Both the position numbers and the translations under genes were made by a program. A model generated the notes under the pieces. The model was not told the DNA's origin. It saw nothing but the letters and a program-made list of their open reading frames with translations, and did not search any database. 6,876 bases of DNA, from NCBI GenBank assembly GCA_031376485.1, contig JANMDV010000231.1, forward strand, positions 1 through 6,876. Reading direction: 5' to 3'. Positions 1-5,661 of the stretch are shown piece by piece (positions within the stretch are counted from its first letter, which is position 1; each line of letters starts with the position of its first letter). Origin of the DNA: CALMEC01 sp031376485. Lineage in GTDB: Bacteria; Actinomycetota; Thermoleophilia; Miltoncostaeales; Miltoncostaeaceae.

Positions 1-243
1 ACCGTCGTCGCGACTGACGAGGAAACCGTCGTCGTCGAGGAGTCCACAGTCGAGGCCGAGGTGGCCGCGCCGGAGACCTCCAAGAAGAGCACGCGGAAAA
101 AGGCCGAGCCCGCCGACGAAGGCGACGCACCGGCCGAGGACGCACCGGCGCACGACAAGCCCAAGCGCACGCGCAAGAAGGCCGAGCCGAAGGCTGACGC
201 CGAGGCCACCCAGGACACGCCGGACGAGGATGGTACGGAATGA
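1..243 (+). CDS. rplD: 50S ribosomal protein L4, C-terminal tail only (partial, 5' end outside window)
   Basis: Frame 1 is open from the first base and gives 80 residues before a TGA at 241-243. No L4 core domain is visible. The assignment rests on position: rplD is the gene normally just upstream of rplW in the S10 operon. The visible part is low complexity, rich in Glu, Asp, Ala and Thr with Lys/Arg clusters. The motif TRKKAEP occurs twice, at visible residues 31-37 and 57-63. L4 binds 23S rRNA and its loop lines the peptide exit tunnel. Disordered charged C-terminal tails on L4 are known in GC-rich Gram-positive bacteria, but at least 80 residues is long. The stop overlaps the rplW start (ATGA), which implies translational coupling. 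An unrelated gene ending here is possible but unlikely. Confidence 0.75.
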   Translation, partial: TVVATDEETVVVEESTVEAEVAAPETSKKSTRKKAEPADEGDAPAEDAPAHDKPKRTRKKAEPKADAEATQDTPDEDGTE

Positions 244-545
244 GCGGCAGTTTGCGTGAAGACATCCGTAGGGTCGTCGTGCGGCCGGTCATCTCTGAGA
301 AGGCCTTCCAACTGGCGCAGCGGCACAACCAGTACACCTTCCAGGTGCTTCAGGATGCGCACAAGATCCAGATCCGCCAGGCAGTCGAGGACATCTTTGA
401 CGTCACCGTCACCGACGTGCGGGTCCTGAAGGTGCAGAGCAAGCCCAAGCGTCGTGGCCCCATCAAGGGCCGGCGTCCGGGATACAAAAAGGCAATCGTC
501 GAGCTCGTTCCCGGCGATCGCATCGAACTTTTCGAAGGCGTTTAG
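240..545 (+). CDS. rplW: 50S ribosomal protein L23
   Basis: The product has 101 residues, a normal length for bacterial L23. The N-terminal region has the family pattern RPVISEKA (residues 15-22). The basic loop RRGPIKGRRPGYKKA (71-85) matches the L23 extended loop that contacts 23S rRNA, followed by the usual closing strand. L23 sits at the exit of the peptide tunnel, where trigger factor and the signal recognition particle dock. The ATG start overlaps the preceding stop as ATGA, and GAGGA at 226-230 lies 9 nt upstream as ribosome binding site. rplB follows after 4 nt. Nothing is unusual in the protein. Confidence 0.97.
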   Translation: MSGSLREDIRRVVVRPVISEKAFQLAQRHNQYTFQVLQDAHKIQIRQAVEDIFDVTVTDVRVLKVQSKPKRRGPIKGRRPGYKKAIVELVPGDRIELFEGV

Positions 546-549
546 TCTC

Positions 550-1401
550 ATGGGAATCAGGAAATACAAGCCGACTTCACCGGGCCGCAGGTTCGTCACC
601 TCGTCGGACTTCGAGGAGATCACCAAGACCACGCCCGAGAAGTCTTTGCTCGGAAAGGTCTCCCGCACCGGTGGACGCAATAACAACGGCCGGATCACGA
701 CCCGCCACATCGGTGGCGGCCACAAGCGCCGCTACCGGATCATCGACTTCAAGCGTCGCAAGGACGGGGTCCCGGCCAAGGTCGCCGCGATTGAGTACGA
801 CCCCAACCGCTCAGCGCGTATCGCGCTGCTGCACTACGCTGACGGCGAGAAGCGCTACATCGTCGCTCCGCAACGTTTAGGTGTCGGCGACACGGTCATG
901 AGCGGTCCGGGCGCCGACATCAAGCCTGGCAACAGCCTGGCCTTGCGCGACATCCCGACGGGAACGATCGTCCACAACATCGAGCTGCAGGCGGGTCGCG
1001 GCGGCCAGATGTGCCGTTCGGCCGGGACCGGGGCGCAACTGATGGCGAAGGACGGCAACTACGCCACGATCCGACTGCCGTCGACTGAGATGCGGATGGT
1101 CCACTTGGACTGCCGCGCAACGATCGGTCAGGTCGGCAACGTCACGCACGAGAACATTTCGATCGGCAAGGCCGGACGCAACCGCTGGAAGGGCGTCCGC
1201 CCGACAGTGCGTGGCTCGGCCATGAACCCGGTCGACCACCCCCACGGTGGTGGTGAGGGCAAGACCAACTCCGGTCGTCACCCGGTCACGCCGTGGGGTC
1301 AGCCGACCAACGGTCACCGCACGCGTAACAAGAAGAAGGGCAGTCAGAAGTTCATCGTCCGCGCCCGCAAGCGCGGCAAGCACGCAGGGAGCGGCAAGTG
1401 A
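550..1401 (+). CDS. rplB: 50S ribosomal protein L2
   Basis: The product has 283 residues, slightly longer than the E. coli protein. L2 is a 23S rRNA-binding protein needed for subunit association and peptidyl transferase activity. The diagnostic motif NPVDHPHGGGEG is at 226-237, and its first histidine (residue 230) corresponds to the conserved His229 of E. coli L2. The N-terminal pattern (KYKPTSPGRR, 5-14), the RNA-binding OB-like region and the lysine-rich C-terminus are all typical. The ATG at 550 is preferred to an upstream in-frame ATG at 454: it gives the family N-terminus MGIRKYKP and avoids a 92-nt overlap with rplW. The Shine-Dalgarno is modest (GAAGG at 534-538). Confidence 0.98.
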   Translation: MGIRKYKPTSPGRRFVTSSDFEEITKTTPEKSLLGKVSRTGGRNNNGRITTRHIGGGHKRRYRIIDFKRRKDGVPAKVAAIEYDPNRSARIALLHYADGEKRYIVAPQRLGVGDTVMSGPGADIKPGNSLALRDIPTGTIVHNIELQAGRGGQMCRSAGTGAQLMAKDGNYATIRLPSTEMRMVHLDCRATIGQVGNVTHENISIGKAGRNRWKGVRPTVRGSAMNPVDHPHGGGEGKTNSGRHPVTPWGQPTNGHRTRNKKKGSQKFIVRARKRGKHAGSGK

Positions 1402-1414
1402 TGGCGTCGGTGAC

Positions 1415-1421
1415 GAAGGGA
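1415..1421 (+). promoter_or_regulatory. Ribosome binding site for rpsS
   Basis: GAAGGGA lies 7 nt upstream of the GTG at 1429. It supports that GTG over the nearby ATG at 1401, which is in another frame and gives only a 12-residue peptide. Confidence 0.7.
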
Positions 1422-1428
1422 ATCAGCA

Positions 1429-1710
1429 GTGGGTCGTAGCCTCAAAAAGGGTCCGTTCGTCGAGGCCAAGCTCATGAAGCGCATCGAGGACATGAACACG
1501 GCCAACGAGAAGCGCCTGCTTCGCACGTGGTCGCGTACGTCCACGATCTTCCCGGACATGGTCGGTCACACGATTGCCGTACACGACGGCCGCAAGCACG
1601 TACCGGTGTTCATCAGCGAGAGCATGGTCGGCCACAAGCTCGGCGAGTTCGCCCCCACCCGCACATTTCGCGGCCACCAGGGCTCCGACCGCACATCGAA
1701 GATGCGCTAG
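1429..1710 (+). CDS. rpsS: 30S ribosomal protein S19
   Basis: The product has 93 residues, the normal S19 length. It starts (M)GRSLKKGPFV, the family N-terminus, and has the conserved run FISESMVGHKLGEFAPTRTF (61-80) and the basic end HQGSDRTSKMR. S19 sits in the head of the small subunit near S13 and the A-site finger, contacting 16S rRNA. The start codon is GTG. The 27-nt gap after rplB is the longest inside the cluster apart from the rplF-rplR gap. The stop TAG shares its last base with the rplV GTG start (TAGTG). Confidence 0.98.
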   Translation: MGRSLKKGPFVEAKLMKRIEDMNTANEKRLLRTWSRTSTIFPDMVGHTIAVHDGRKHVPVFISESMVGHKLGEFAPTRTFRGHQGSDRTSKMR

Positions 1711-2093
1711 TGGCTGACCCGACCGCAATCGATCAGGCGCGGGCAACCGCCAAGTTCGTCCGCGTCTCGCCGCGTAAGGCGCGCCTCGTGGCCGACCTGG
1801 TGCGTGGCAAGAGCGTGCAGCAGGCCCGGGAGATCCTGGCGTTTGCGACCCGCGACGCCGCCGTCCCGGTTCGCAAAGTGCTGGAGTCCGCCGCGGCGAA
1901 CGCCGACAACAATCACGGCATGCGATCGGACGAGCTCGTCTTGGCGCACGTCACCGTCGATCCGGGCCCGACGATCAAGCGCTTCCGGCCCCGTGCGCAG
2001 GGACGGGCGTCTCCGATTCTGAAGCGCACATGTCACATCACGATTGGATTGGCGCCGGCCCCCGAAGGGCCACGCCGAAGGAGGCGCGGCTAG
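1710..2093 (+). CDS. rplV: 50S ribosomal protein L22
   Basis: The product has 127 residues. The body has the family pattern AKFVRVSPRKARLVADLVRG (14-33) and the tunnel hairpin signature GPTIKRFRPRAQGRASPILK (86-105) followed by RTCHITI. The L22 hairpin lines the nascent-peptide tunnel near the macrolide site. The GTG start overlaps the rpsS stop by one base. No strong Shine-Dalgarno precedes it, only a weak GAAGA, so coupling to rpsS is likely. The C-terminal arginine run (PRRRRRG) is encoded by the purine-rich stretch that also provides the rpsC ribosome binding site. The stop TAG again shares a base with the next GTG. Confidence 0.98.
   Translation: MADPTAIDQARATAKFVRVSPRKARLVADLVRGKSVQQAREILAFATRDAAVPVRKVLESAAANADNNHGMRSDELVLAHVTVDPGPTIKRFRPRAQGRASPILKRTCHITIGLAPAPEGPRRRRRG
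2077..2084 (+). promoter_or_regulatory. Ribosome binding site for rpsC inside the rplV 3' end
   Basis: GAAGGAGG, with an AAGGAGG core at 2078-2084, lies 8 nt before the GTG at 2093. It is the strongest Shine-Dalgarno in the window. It fixes the rpsC start at 2093 rather than the in-frame ATG at 2030 and may uncouple S3 synthesis from L22 to some extent. Confidence 0.8.
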
Positions 2094-2977
2094 TGGGTCA
2101 GAAAGTCAATCCGACCGGGTTTCGCCTGGGCATCCTCAACGGCTGGAAGAGCAACTGGTTCGCCAACCGTGACTTCGCCGCGTCGCTCGACGAGGACCGA
2201 GCCGTGCGCAATCACATCCTCGGCAAGCTCTCGCACGCCGGTCTGTCGGACATCCACTTGAAGAAGGACGCCACCAAGCTGACCGTGGACATCTTCACGG
2301 CGCGGCCGGGCATCGTCATCGGCAAGAGCGGGCAAGTGGTCGACGCGCTGCGCAAGGACCTGCACGCGCTGACACAGAAGCAGATCCAGATCAACATCAA
2401 CGAGATCAAGCGGCCGGAACTGGACGCGACCCTGGTCGCGCAGTCGATCGCCGAACAGCTCCAGAACCGGGTCAGCTTCCGTCGCGCGATGAAGCGCGCG
2501 CTGACGTCGGCCATGCGCTCCGGTGCGCAGGGCGCCAAGGTCCAGTGCTCAGGCCGTCTCGGCGGTACCGAGATGTCGCGTTCCGAGCACTACTCCGATG
2601 GTCGTGTCCCGCTCCACACGTTGCGCGCCGACATCGACTACGGGTTCTGCGAGGCCAAGACCACGTTCGGGCGCATCGGCGTCAAGGTGTGGATCAACCG
2701 CGGTGAGGTGCTGCCCGAGGGCGTCACCGACGCGCGCGGGCGCGTTGACCTTGAAGCCCAGCAGCAGCGTCGACCACAACAACAGCGTCGCGACCGTCGG
2801 GACCGACCCGGCGGAGGACCTGGTGGACCAGGTGGCCCTGGCGGTCCCGGTGGCCCCGGTGGTGGTCGCGGCGGCGGTCGTCCGCCTGGCGGCGGCGGTG
2901 GTCGTCCACCTGGTGGCGGGCGCGGCCCGGGCCAGGGGCAGGGACCGAGCCAGCAGGGCCAAGGGGGACGGTCCTAA
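2093..2977 (+). CDS. rpsC: 30S ribosomal protein S3 with Gly/Pro/Arg-rich C-terminal tail
   Basis: The product has 294 residues; the typical core is about 210-235. It starts (M)GQKVNPTGFRLGI, the family N-terminus. A type II KH domain follows, with GIVIGKSG at 73-80 (GKSG loop 77-80). The C-terminal domain shows the conserved NRVSFRRAMKRA (125-136) and GRIGVKVWINRGEVLPEG (193-210). S3 lies at the mRNA entry tunnel of the 30S head and takes part in mRNA unwinding. From about residue 222 the protein becomes a Gln/Arg stretch, then a Gly/Pro/Arg-rich region with GGP repeats and two RPPGGG units. Such extensions on S3 occur in some actinobacteria, but this one is long and RGG-like. The start is a GTG sharing one base with the rplV stop. 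Confidence 0.98.
   Translation: MGQKVNPTGFRLGILNGWKSNWFANRDFAASLDEDRAVRNHILGKLSHAGLSDIHLKKDATKLTVDIFTARPGIVIGKSGQVVDALRKDLHALTQKQIQININEIKRPELDATLVAQSIAEQLQNRVSFRRAMKRALTSAMRSGAQGAKVQCSGRLGGTEMSRSEHYSDGRVPLHTLRADIDYGFCEAKTTFGRIGVKVWINRGEVLPEGVTDARGRVDLEAQQQRRPQQQRRDRRDRPGGGPGGPGGPGGPGGPGGGRGGGRPPGGGGGRPPGGGRGPGQGQGPSQQGQGGRS
2810..2974 (+). repeat. Glycine-rich repeat region in the S3 tail
   Basis: The codons for S3 residues 240-294 form short imperfect in-frame repeats. GGP-type 9-bp units (GGTGGACCA, GGTGGCCCT, GGCGGTCCC, GGTGGCCCC) are followed by two CGTCC-[GA]-CCTGG-type units encoding RPPGGG. Synonymous third-position differences between units suggest the peptide composition is maintained rather than being a fresh slippage product. 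The tract may still vary in length between strains. Confidence 0.8.
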
Positions 2978-2979
2978 CA

Positions 2980-3393
2980 ATGCTTCTTCCCAAGCGTGTC
3001 AAGCACCGCAAGCACCACCGCGGCCGGCGGGCCGGGTTGTCGCGCGGCAACACCGAAGTCAAGTTCGGTCAATACGGCCTCAAGGCTCTTGAGCCTGCGT
3101 GGATCACAAACCGTCAGATCGAGGCCGCGCGTATCGCCATCAACCGGCGCATCCGTCGTGGCGGCAAGGTTTGGATCAACGTGTTCCCGCACCTGCCCGT
3201 CACCAAGAAACCGGCCGAGACCCGCATGGGTTCCGGTAAGGGCTCGCCCGAGACGTGGGTCGCGGTCGTCAAGCCCGGCAAGGTCATGTTCGAGCTGACG
3301 GGGGTCCCCGAGGAGCTCGCCCGCGAGGCGATGCGCCTGGCTGCCAACAAACTCCCGATCAAGTGCAAGTTCGTCACGAGAGACGATTTCTAG
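2980..3393 (+). CDS. rplP: 50S ribosomal protein L16
   Basis: The product has 137 residues, the usual length. It starts MLLPKRVKHRK with RGRRAG at 14-18 and beyond, then FGQYGLKALEPAWIT (29-43), RQIEAAR (45-51) and RMGSGKG (82-88), all L16 signatures. L16 binds 23S rRNA beside the A-site tRNA elbow and is incorporated late in 50S assembly. The ATG follows the rpsC TAA after 2 nt. AGGGGG at 2962-2967 is a candidate ribosome binding site, though 12 nt away. rpmC begins 2 nt after the stop. The protein shows nothing odd. Confidence 0.98.
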   Translation: MLLPKRVKHRKHHRGRRAGLSRGNTEVKFGQYGLKALEPAWITNRQIEAARIAINRRIRRGGKVWINVFPHLPVTKKPAETRMGSGKGSPETWVAVVKPGKVMFELTGVPEELAREAMRLAANKLPIKCKFVTRDDF

Positions 3394-3395
3394 AG

Positions 3396-3608
3396 ATGCC
3401 CAAGAAACACGCGAAAGAGCTTCGCGACCTCAACGATCTGCGGCTGGAAGGTCGCCTCAACGAGGCGCGTGAAGCGCTGTTCAATCTCAAGTTCCAGCAC
3501 GCCGGCGGGGCGCTCGAGCGCACGTCCGAGATCGCTGAGCGCAAGCGCGAGGTCGCGCGGATTCTCACGGTCATCAAGGAGCGCGCAGAGGAGGAAGCCG
3601 ATGGCTGA
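3396..3608 (+). CDS. rpmC: 50S ribosomal protein L29
   Basis: This small protein has 70 residues, a normal L29 length. It is a two-helix hairpin: a first helix ending in LFNLKFQHAGGALE (28-41, the family's conserved F-N-L-KFQ segment) and a second basic helix (RKREVARILTVIKER). L29 sits next to L23 at the tunnel exit. The ATG at 3396 gives the canonical start; longer in-frame upstream sequence runs back inside rplP in a different frame and is rejected. The Shine-Dalgarno is weak, so expression is probably coupled to rplP, 2 nt upstream. The last 8 nt overlap rpsQ. Confidence 0.95.
   Translation: MPKKHAKELRDLNDLRLEGRLNEAREALFNLKFQHAGGALERTSEIAERKREVARILTVIKERAEEEADG
3590..3595 (+). promoter_or_regulatory. 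Ribosome binding site for rpsQ inside rpmC
   Basis: GGAGGA, within the purine run 3587-3597, lies 5 nt before the ATG at 3601. It supports the start that makes rpsQ overlap rpmC by 8 nt. Confidence 0.7.
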
Positions 3609-3873
3609 GACACCCCAGGCCTCGATTGAGGCCCGCAAAATTCGTACCGGCGTCGTCACGAGCGACGCGCGTAACAAGACGATCACCGTCCGTATCGACT
3701 CGGCGCGCCCGCACCCGGTCTACGGCAAGACGGTGCGCCGTTCGTCCAAGCTGCACGTCCACGACGAGCAGAACGAGGCGGGCGTCGGCGACACCGTGCG
3801 CATCATCGAGTCCCGGCCCCTGTCGGCGCAAAAGCGCTGGCGACTGGTCGAGATCACGGAGCGTGCCAAGTGA
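3601..3873 (+). CDS. rpsQ: 30S ribosomal protein S17
   Basis: The product has 90 residues. It is an OB-fold protein recognised by RKIRTGVVTSDARNKTITV (12-30), HPVYGKTVRRSSKLHVHDE (38-56) and GDTVRIIESRPLSAQKRWRL (63-82). S17 binds 16S rRNA early in assembly of the 30S body. The N-terminal dozen residues (MAETPQASIEAR) are a short, ordinary extension. It overlaps rpmC by 8 nt and has a strong ribosome binding site. In E. coli this is the last gene of the S10 operon. Here its stop overlaps the rplN start as GTGA, so the S10 and spc operons appear to be one unit. Confidence 0.97.
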   Translation: MAETPQASIEARKIRTGVVTSDARNKTITVRIDSARPHPVYGKTVRRSSKLHVHDEQNEAGVGDTVRIIESRPLSAQKRWRLVEITERAK

Positions 3874-4238
3874 TCCAGCAGGAATCACGCCTCAGGGTCG
3901 CCGACAACACGGGCGCCCGCGAGATCCTTTGCATCCGCGTGTTGGGTGGTTCCAAGCGCCGCTATGCGTACGTGGGCGACATCATCGTCGGCACGGTCAA
4001 GCAGGCGACCCCCAACGGCGCGGTCAAGAAGGGCGACGTCGTCAAAGCGGTCGTCGTGCGCACGAAGAAGTCTCACCCGCGTGACGACGGCACGTTCATC
4101 GCGTTCGACGAGAACGCCGCGGTCATCATCGACGCGGCCTCCAACCCGCGCGGCACCCGTATCTTCGGGCCCGTGGCACGTGAGCTTCGCGACAAGAACT
4201 TCATGAAGATCATCTCCCTCGCTCCGGAAGTGTTGTAA
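3870..4238 (+). CDS. rplN: 50S ribosomal protein L14
   Basis: The product has 122 residues, exactly the common L14 length. It starts (M)IQQESRLRVADNTGA and contains the conserved GTRIFGPVARELR (95-107) and FMKIISLAPEVL (111-122). L14 is a beta-barrel protein on the 50S interface, contacting L19 and helix 44 of 16S rRNA. It is also the docking site of the silencing factor RsfS in bacteria that have it. The start is GTG, overlapping the rpsQ TGA by 4 nt, with GGAG at 3858-3861 spaced 8 nt. The stop TAA shares its last base with the rplX ATG. Confidence 0.98.
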   Translation: MIQQESRLRVADNTGAREILCIRVLGGSKRRYAYVGDIIVGTVKQATPNGAVKKGDVVKAVVVRTKKSHPRDDGTFIAFDENAAVIIDAASNPRGTRIFGPVARELRDKNFMKIISLAPEVL

Positions 4239-4552
4239 TGCCCGCCCGCATCAAGAAAGGCGACGAGGTCGTCTGCATCTCCGGCAAGGACAAGGGCAAA
4301 ACCGGTACCGTCCTGGAAGTACGGCCCGCGGATGAACGCGTCGTCGTAGAAGGACTCAACATCGTCAAGCGCCACACCAAGCCCCGGCCGCCGCAAGAGC
4401 CGGGTGGCGTTATCGAGAAGGCAGCGCCGATCCACTGGTCCAACGTCGCGTTGATCGATCCGAAGGACGGGCGCCCCACGCGGGTGCGGTTCTCGGAGGT
4501 CGACGGAAAGAAGGTCCGAGTGTCGGCCCGAAGCGGAGAGAAGTTCGACTGA
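4238..4552 (+). CDS. rplX: 50S ribosomal protein L24
   Basis: The product has 104 residues, the usual size. A KOW motif opens the protein (KKGDEVVCISGKDKGKTGTV, residues 6-25), followed by the conserved VVEGLNIVKRHTKP (36-49) and GGVIEKAAPIHWSNVAL (56-72). L24 is one of the first proteins to bind 23S rRNA and starts 50S assembly near the 5' end of the rRNA. The ATG overlaps the rplN stop by one base, with GGAAG at 4226-4230 placed 7 nt upstream. rplE starts 4 nt after the stop. Confidence 0.98.
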   Translation: MPARIKKGDEVVCISGKDKGKTGTVLEVRPADERVVVEGLNIVKRHTKPRPPQEPGGVIEKAAPIHWSNVALIDPKDGRPTRVRFSEVDGKKVRVSARSGEKFD

Positions 4553-4556
4553 ATTG

Positions 4557-5453
4557 ATGGCTGACGAGAACGACAACATGACACCCGACGAAACTGTCGA
4601 CGAGGCCGCCCAGGCTGCACCTGAGACTGCGCCCGAACCACCGGCCGGGCCCGATGCGACGTCCGAGTCGGACGCGGCACCGGCGTCCGCGACCACAGAA
4701 ACGGCGCAGCCCGAAGCAGCGGCTGAGAGCGACGGCGACGACGCCAAGGCAGCGCGACCGGCTTCCACCGCTCCCAAGAAGGCCAAAGCCGGCAAGCGCA
4801 AGGCCGCCGACACGCCATCCGAGCCGGCTCTGCCGCCGCGGCTGCGCGATGTCTACAACGACGAGATCCGGCCCAAGCTGCAAGAGGAGTTCGGCTACAA
4901 ATCACCGATGCAGCACCCGCGGATCACGAAGATCACCCTCAACATGGGTGTCGGCGAGGCCAAGCAGAACACAAAGTCACTCGACGAGGCCGTTGAGCAG
5001 CTCGCGGAGATCGCCGGTCAGCGGCCGATCATCACGAAGGCCCGCAAGTCCATTGCGCAGTTCAAACTGCGCGAGGGGATGCCGATCGGCTGCAAGGTGA
5101 CGCTCCGCGGGGCCCGGATGTGGGAGTTCTACGACCGACTGACCGCAGTGGCGCTTCCGCGTATCCGCGACTTCCGCGGGGTCAACCCGGACAGCTTCGA
5201 CGGGCGCGGCAACTTCGCGCTCGGCATCCGTGAGCAGACGATCTTTCCCGAGATCGACTACGACACGATCGACAAGACCAGGGGCCTGGACGTCATCATC
5301 ACCACGTCGGCTGCGACCGACGAGGAGGGGCGGGCGCTTCTGCGCCACCTCGGGATGCCGTTCCGGGCGGATGGATATACGGCCGAGGAGCGGACTGCCC
5401 GCCGTCGGCGCATGCAACGTTCGCGTTCGCGGACACGTTCGAAGAAGCGATAG
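4557..5453 (+). CDS. rplE: 50S ribosomal protein L5 with long N-terminal extension
   Basis: The product has 298 residues against about 180 for standard L5. The core runs from about residue 92 to 270 and is clear: KITLNMGVGEA (125-135), ITKARKSIAQFKLREG (159-174), IGCKVTLRG (177-185), IRDFRGVNPDSFDGRGN (203-219) and EIDYDTID (232-239). L5 binds 5S rRNA with L18 in the central protuberance and touches P-site tRNA. Residues 1-91 are extra: acidic and Ala/Pro/Glu/Asp-rich to about 62, then Lys/Ala-rich (KKAKAGKRKAAD, 74-85). Residues 271-298 form an Arg/Ser-rich basic tail. No ATG, GTG or TTG start with a ribosome binding site lies near residue 90, so the extension is probably translated. The start could be TTG at 4554, ATG at 4557 or ATG at 4578. 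Confidence 0.95.
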   Translation: MADENDNMTPDETVDEAAQAAPETAPEPPAGPDATSESDAAPASATTETAQPEAAAESDGDDAKAARPASTAPKKAKAGKRKAADTPSEPALPPRLRDVYNDEIRPKLQEEFGYKSPMQHPRITKITLNMGVGEAKQNTKSLDEAVEQLAEIAGQRPIITKARKSIAQFKLREGMPIGCKVTLRGARMWEFYDRLTAVALPRIRDFRGVNPDSFDGRGNFALGIREQTIFPEIDYDTIDKTRGLDVIITTSAATDEEGRALLRHLGMPFRADGYTAEERTARRRRMQRSRSRTRSKKR

Positions 5454-5460
5454 GAGACAC

Positions 5461-5646
5461 GTGGCGAAGACCAGCCTGCGCGTGAAGGCCTCACGCACGC
5501 CCAAGTACCAGACCCGGGGATACTCGCGCTGCCATCGGTGCGGCCGCTCCCGGTCGTTCTACCGCAAGTTCGGCCTGTGCCGCATCTGCCTGCGCGAAGA
5601 AGCACATGCGGGCGTCATTCCCGGCATGACCAAGTCGAGCTGGTAG
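5461..5646 (+). CDS. rpsZ: 30S ribosomal protein S14, zinc-binding type
   Basis: The product has 61 residues, the length of the short zinc-containing (C+) S14 family. Four cysteines at 24, 27, 40 and 43 form a CX2C-X12-CX2C zinc ribbon, and the end GVIPGMTKSSW is diagnostic. S14 is in the 30S head next to S3 and S10 and helps late assembly. The GTG start follows the rplE stop by 7 nt. AGGAG at 5452-5456 overlaps that stop and sits only 4 nt from the start. Many actinobacteria hold a second, zinc-free S14 elsewhere that is induced by zinc starvation; this window cannot show whether that is so here. The symbols rpsN or rpsN1 are also used. Confidence 0.97.
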   Translation: MAKTSLRVKASRTPKYQTRGYSRCHRCGRSRSFYRKFGLCRICLREEAHAGVIPGMTKSSW

Positions 5647-5661
5647 GGGCGCAGACAATTG

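Noticed and set aside
454..549. Upstream in-frame ATG that would lengthen L2 by 32 residues
   Set aside because: It would overlap rplW by 92 nt, and the added residues do not resemble any L2 N-terminus, while ATG 550 gives the canonical MGIRKYKP start.
2030..2092. Upstream in-frame ATG for S3
   Set aside because: The GTG at 2093 has the strongest Shine-Dalgarno in the window and yields the family start GQKVNP. The upstream part is rplV read in another frame.
2810..2974. Frameshift or assembly artefact in the glycine-rich end of rpsC
   Set aside because: The frame stays open to a TAA placed 2 nt before the rplP start, and the composition is consistent throughout, so a genuine low-complexity tail is more likely.
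4073..4813. Long minus-strand open frame of 246 codons over rplX and the start of rplE
   Set aside because: It lies antisense to confidently identified ribosomal protein genes, has a low-complexity Ala/Ser/Val translation and is expected in GC-rich codon-biased DNA.
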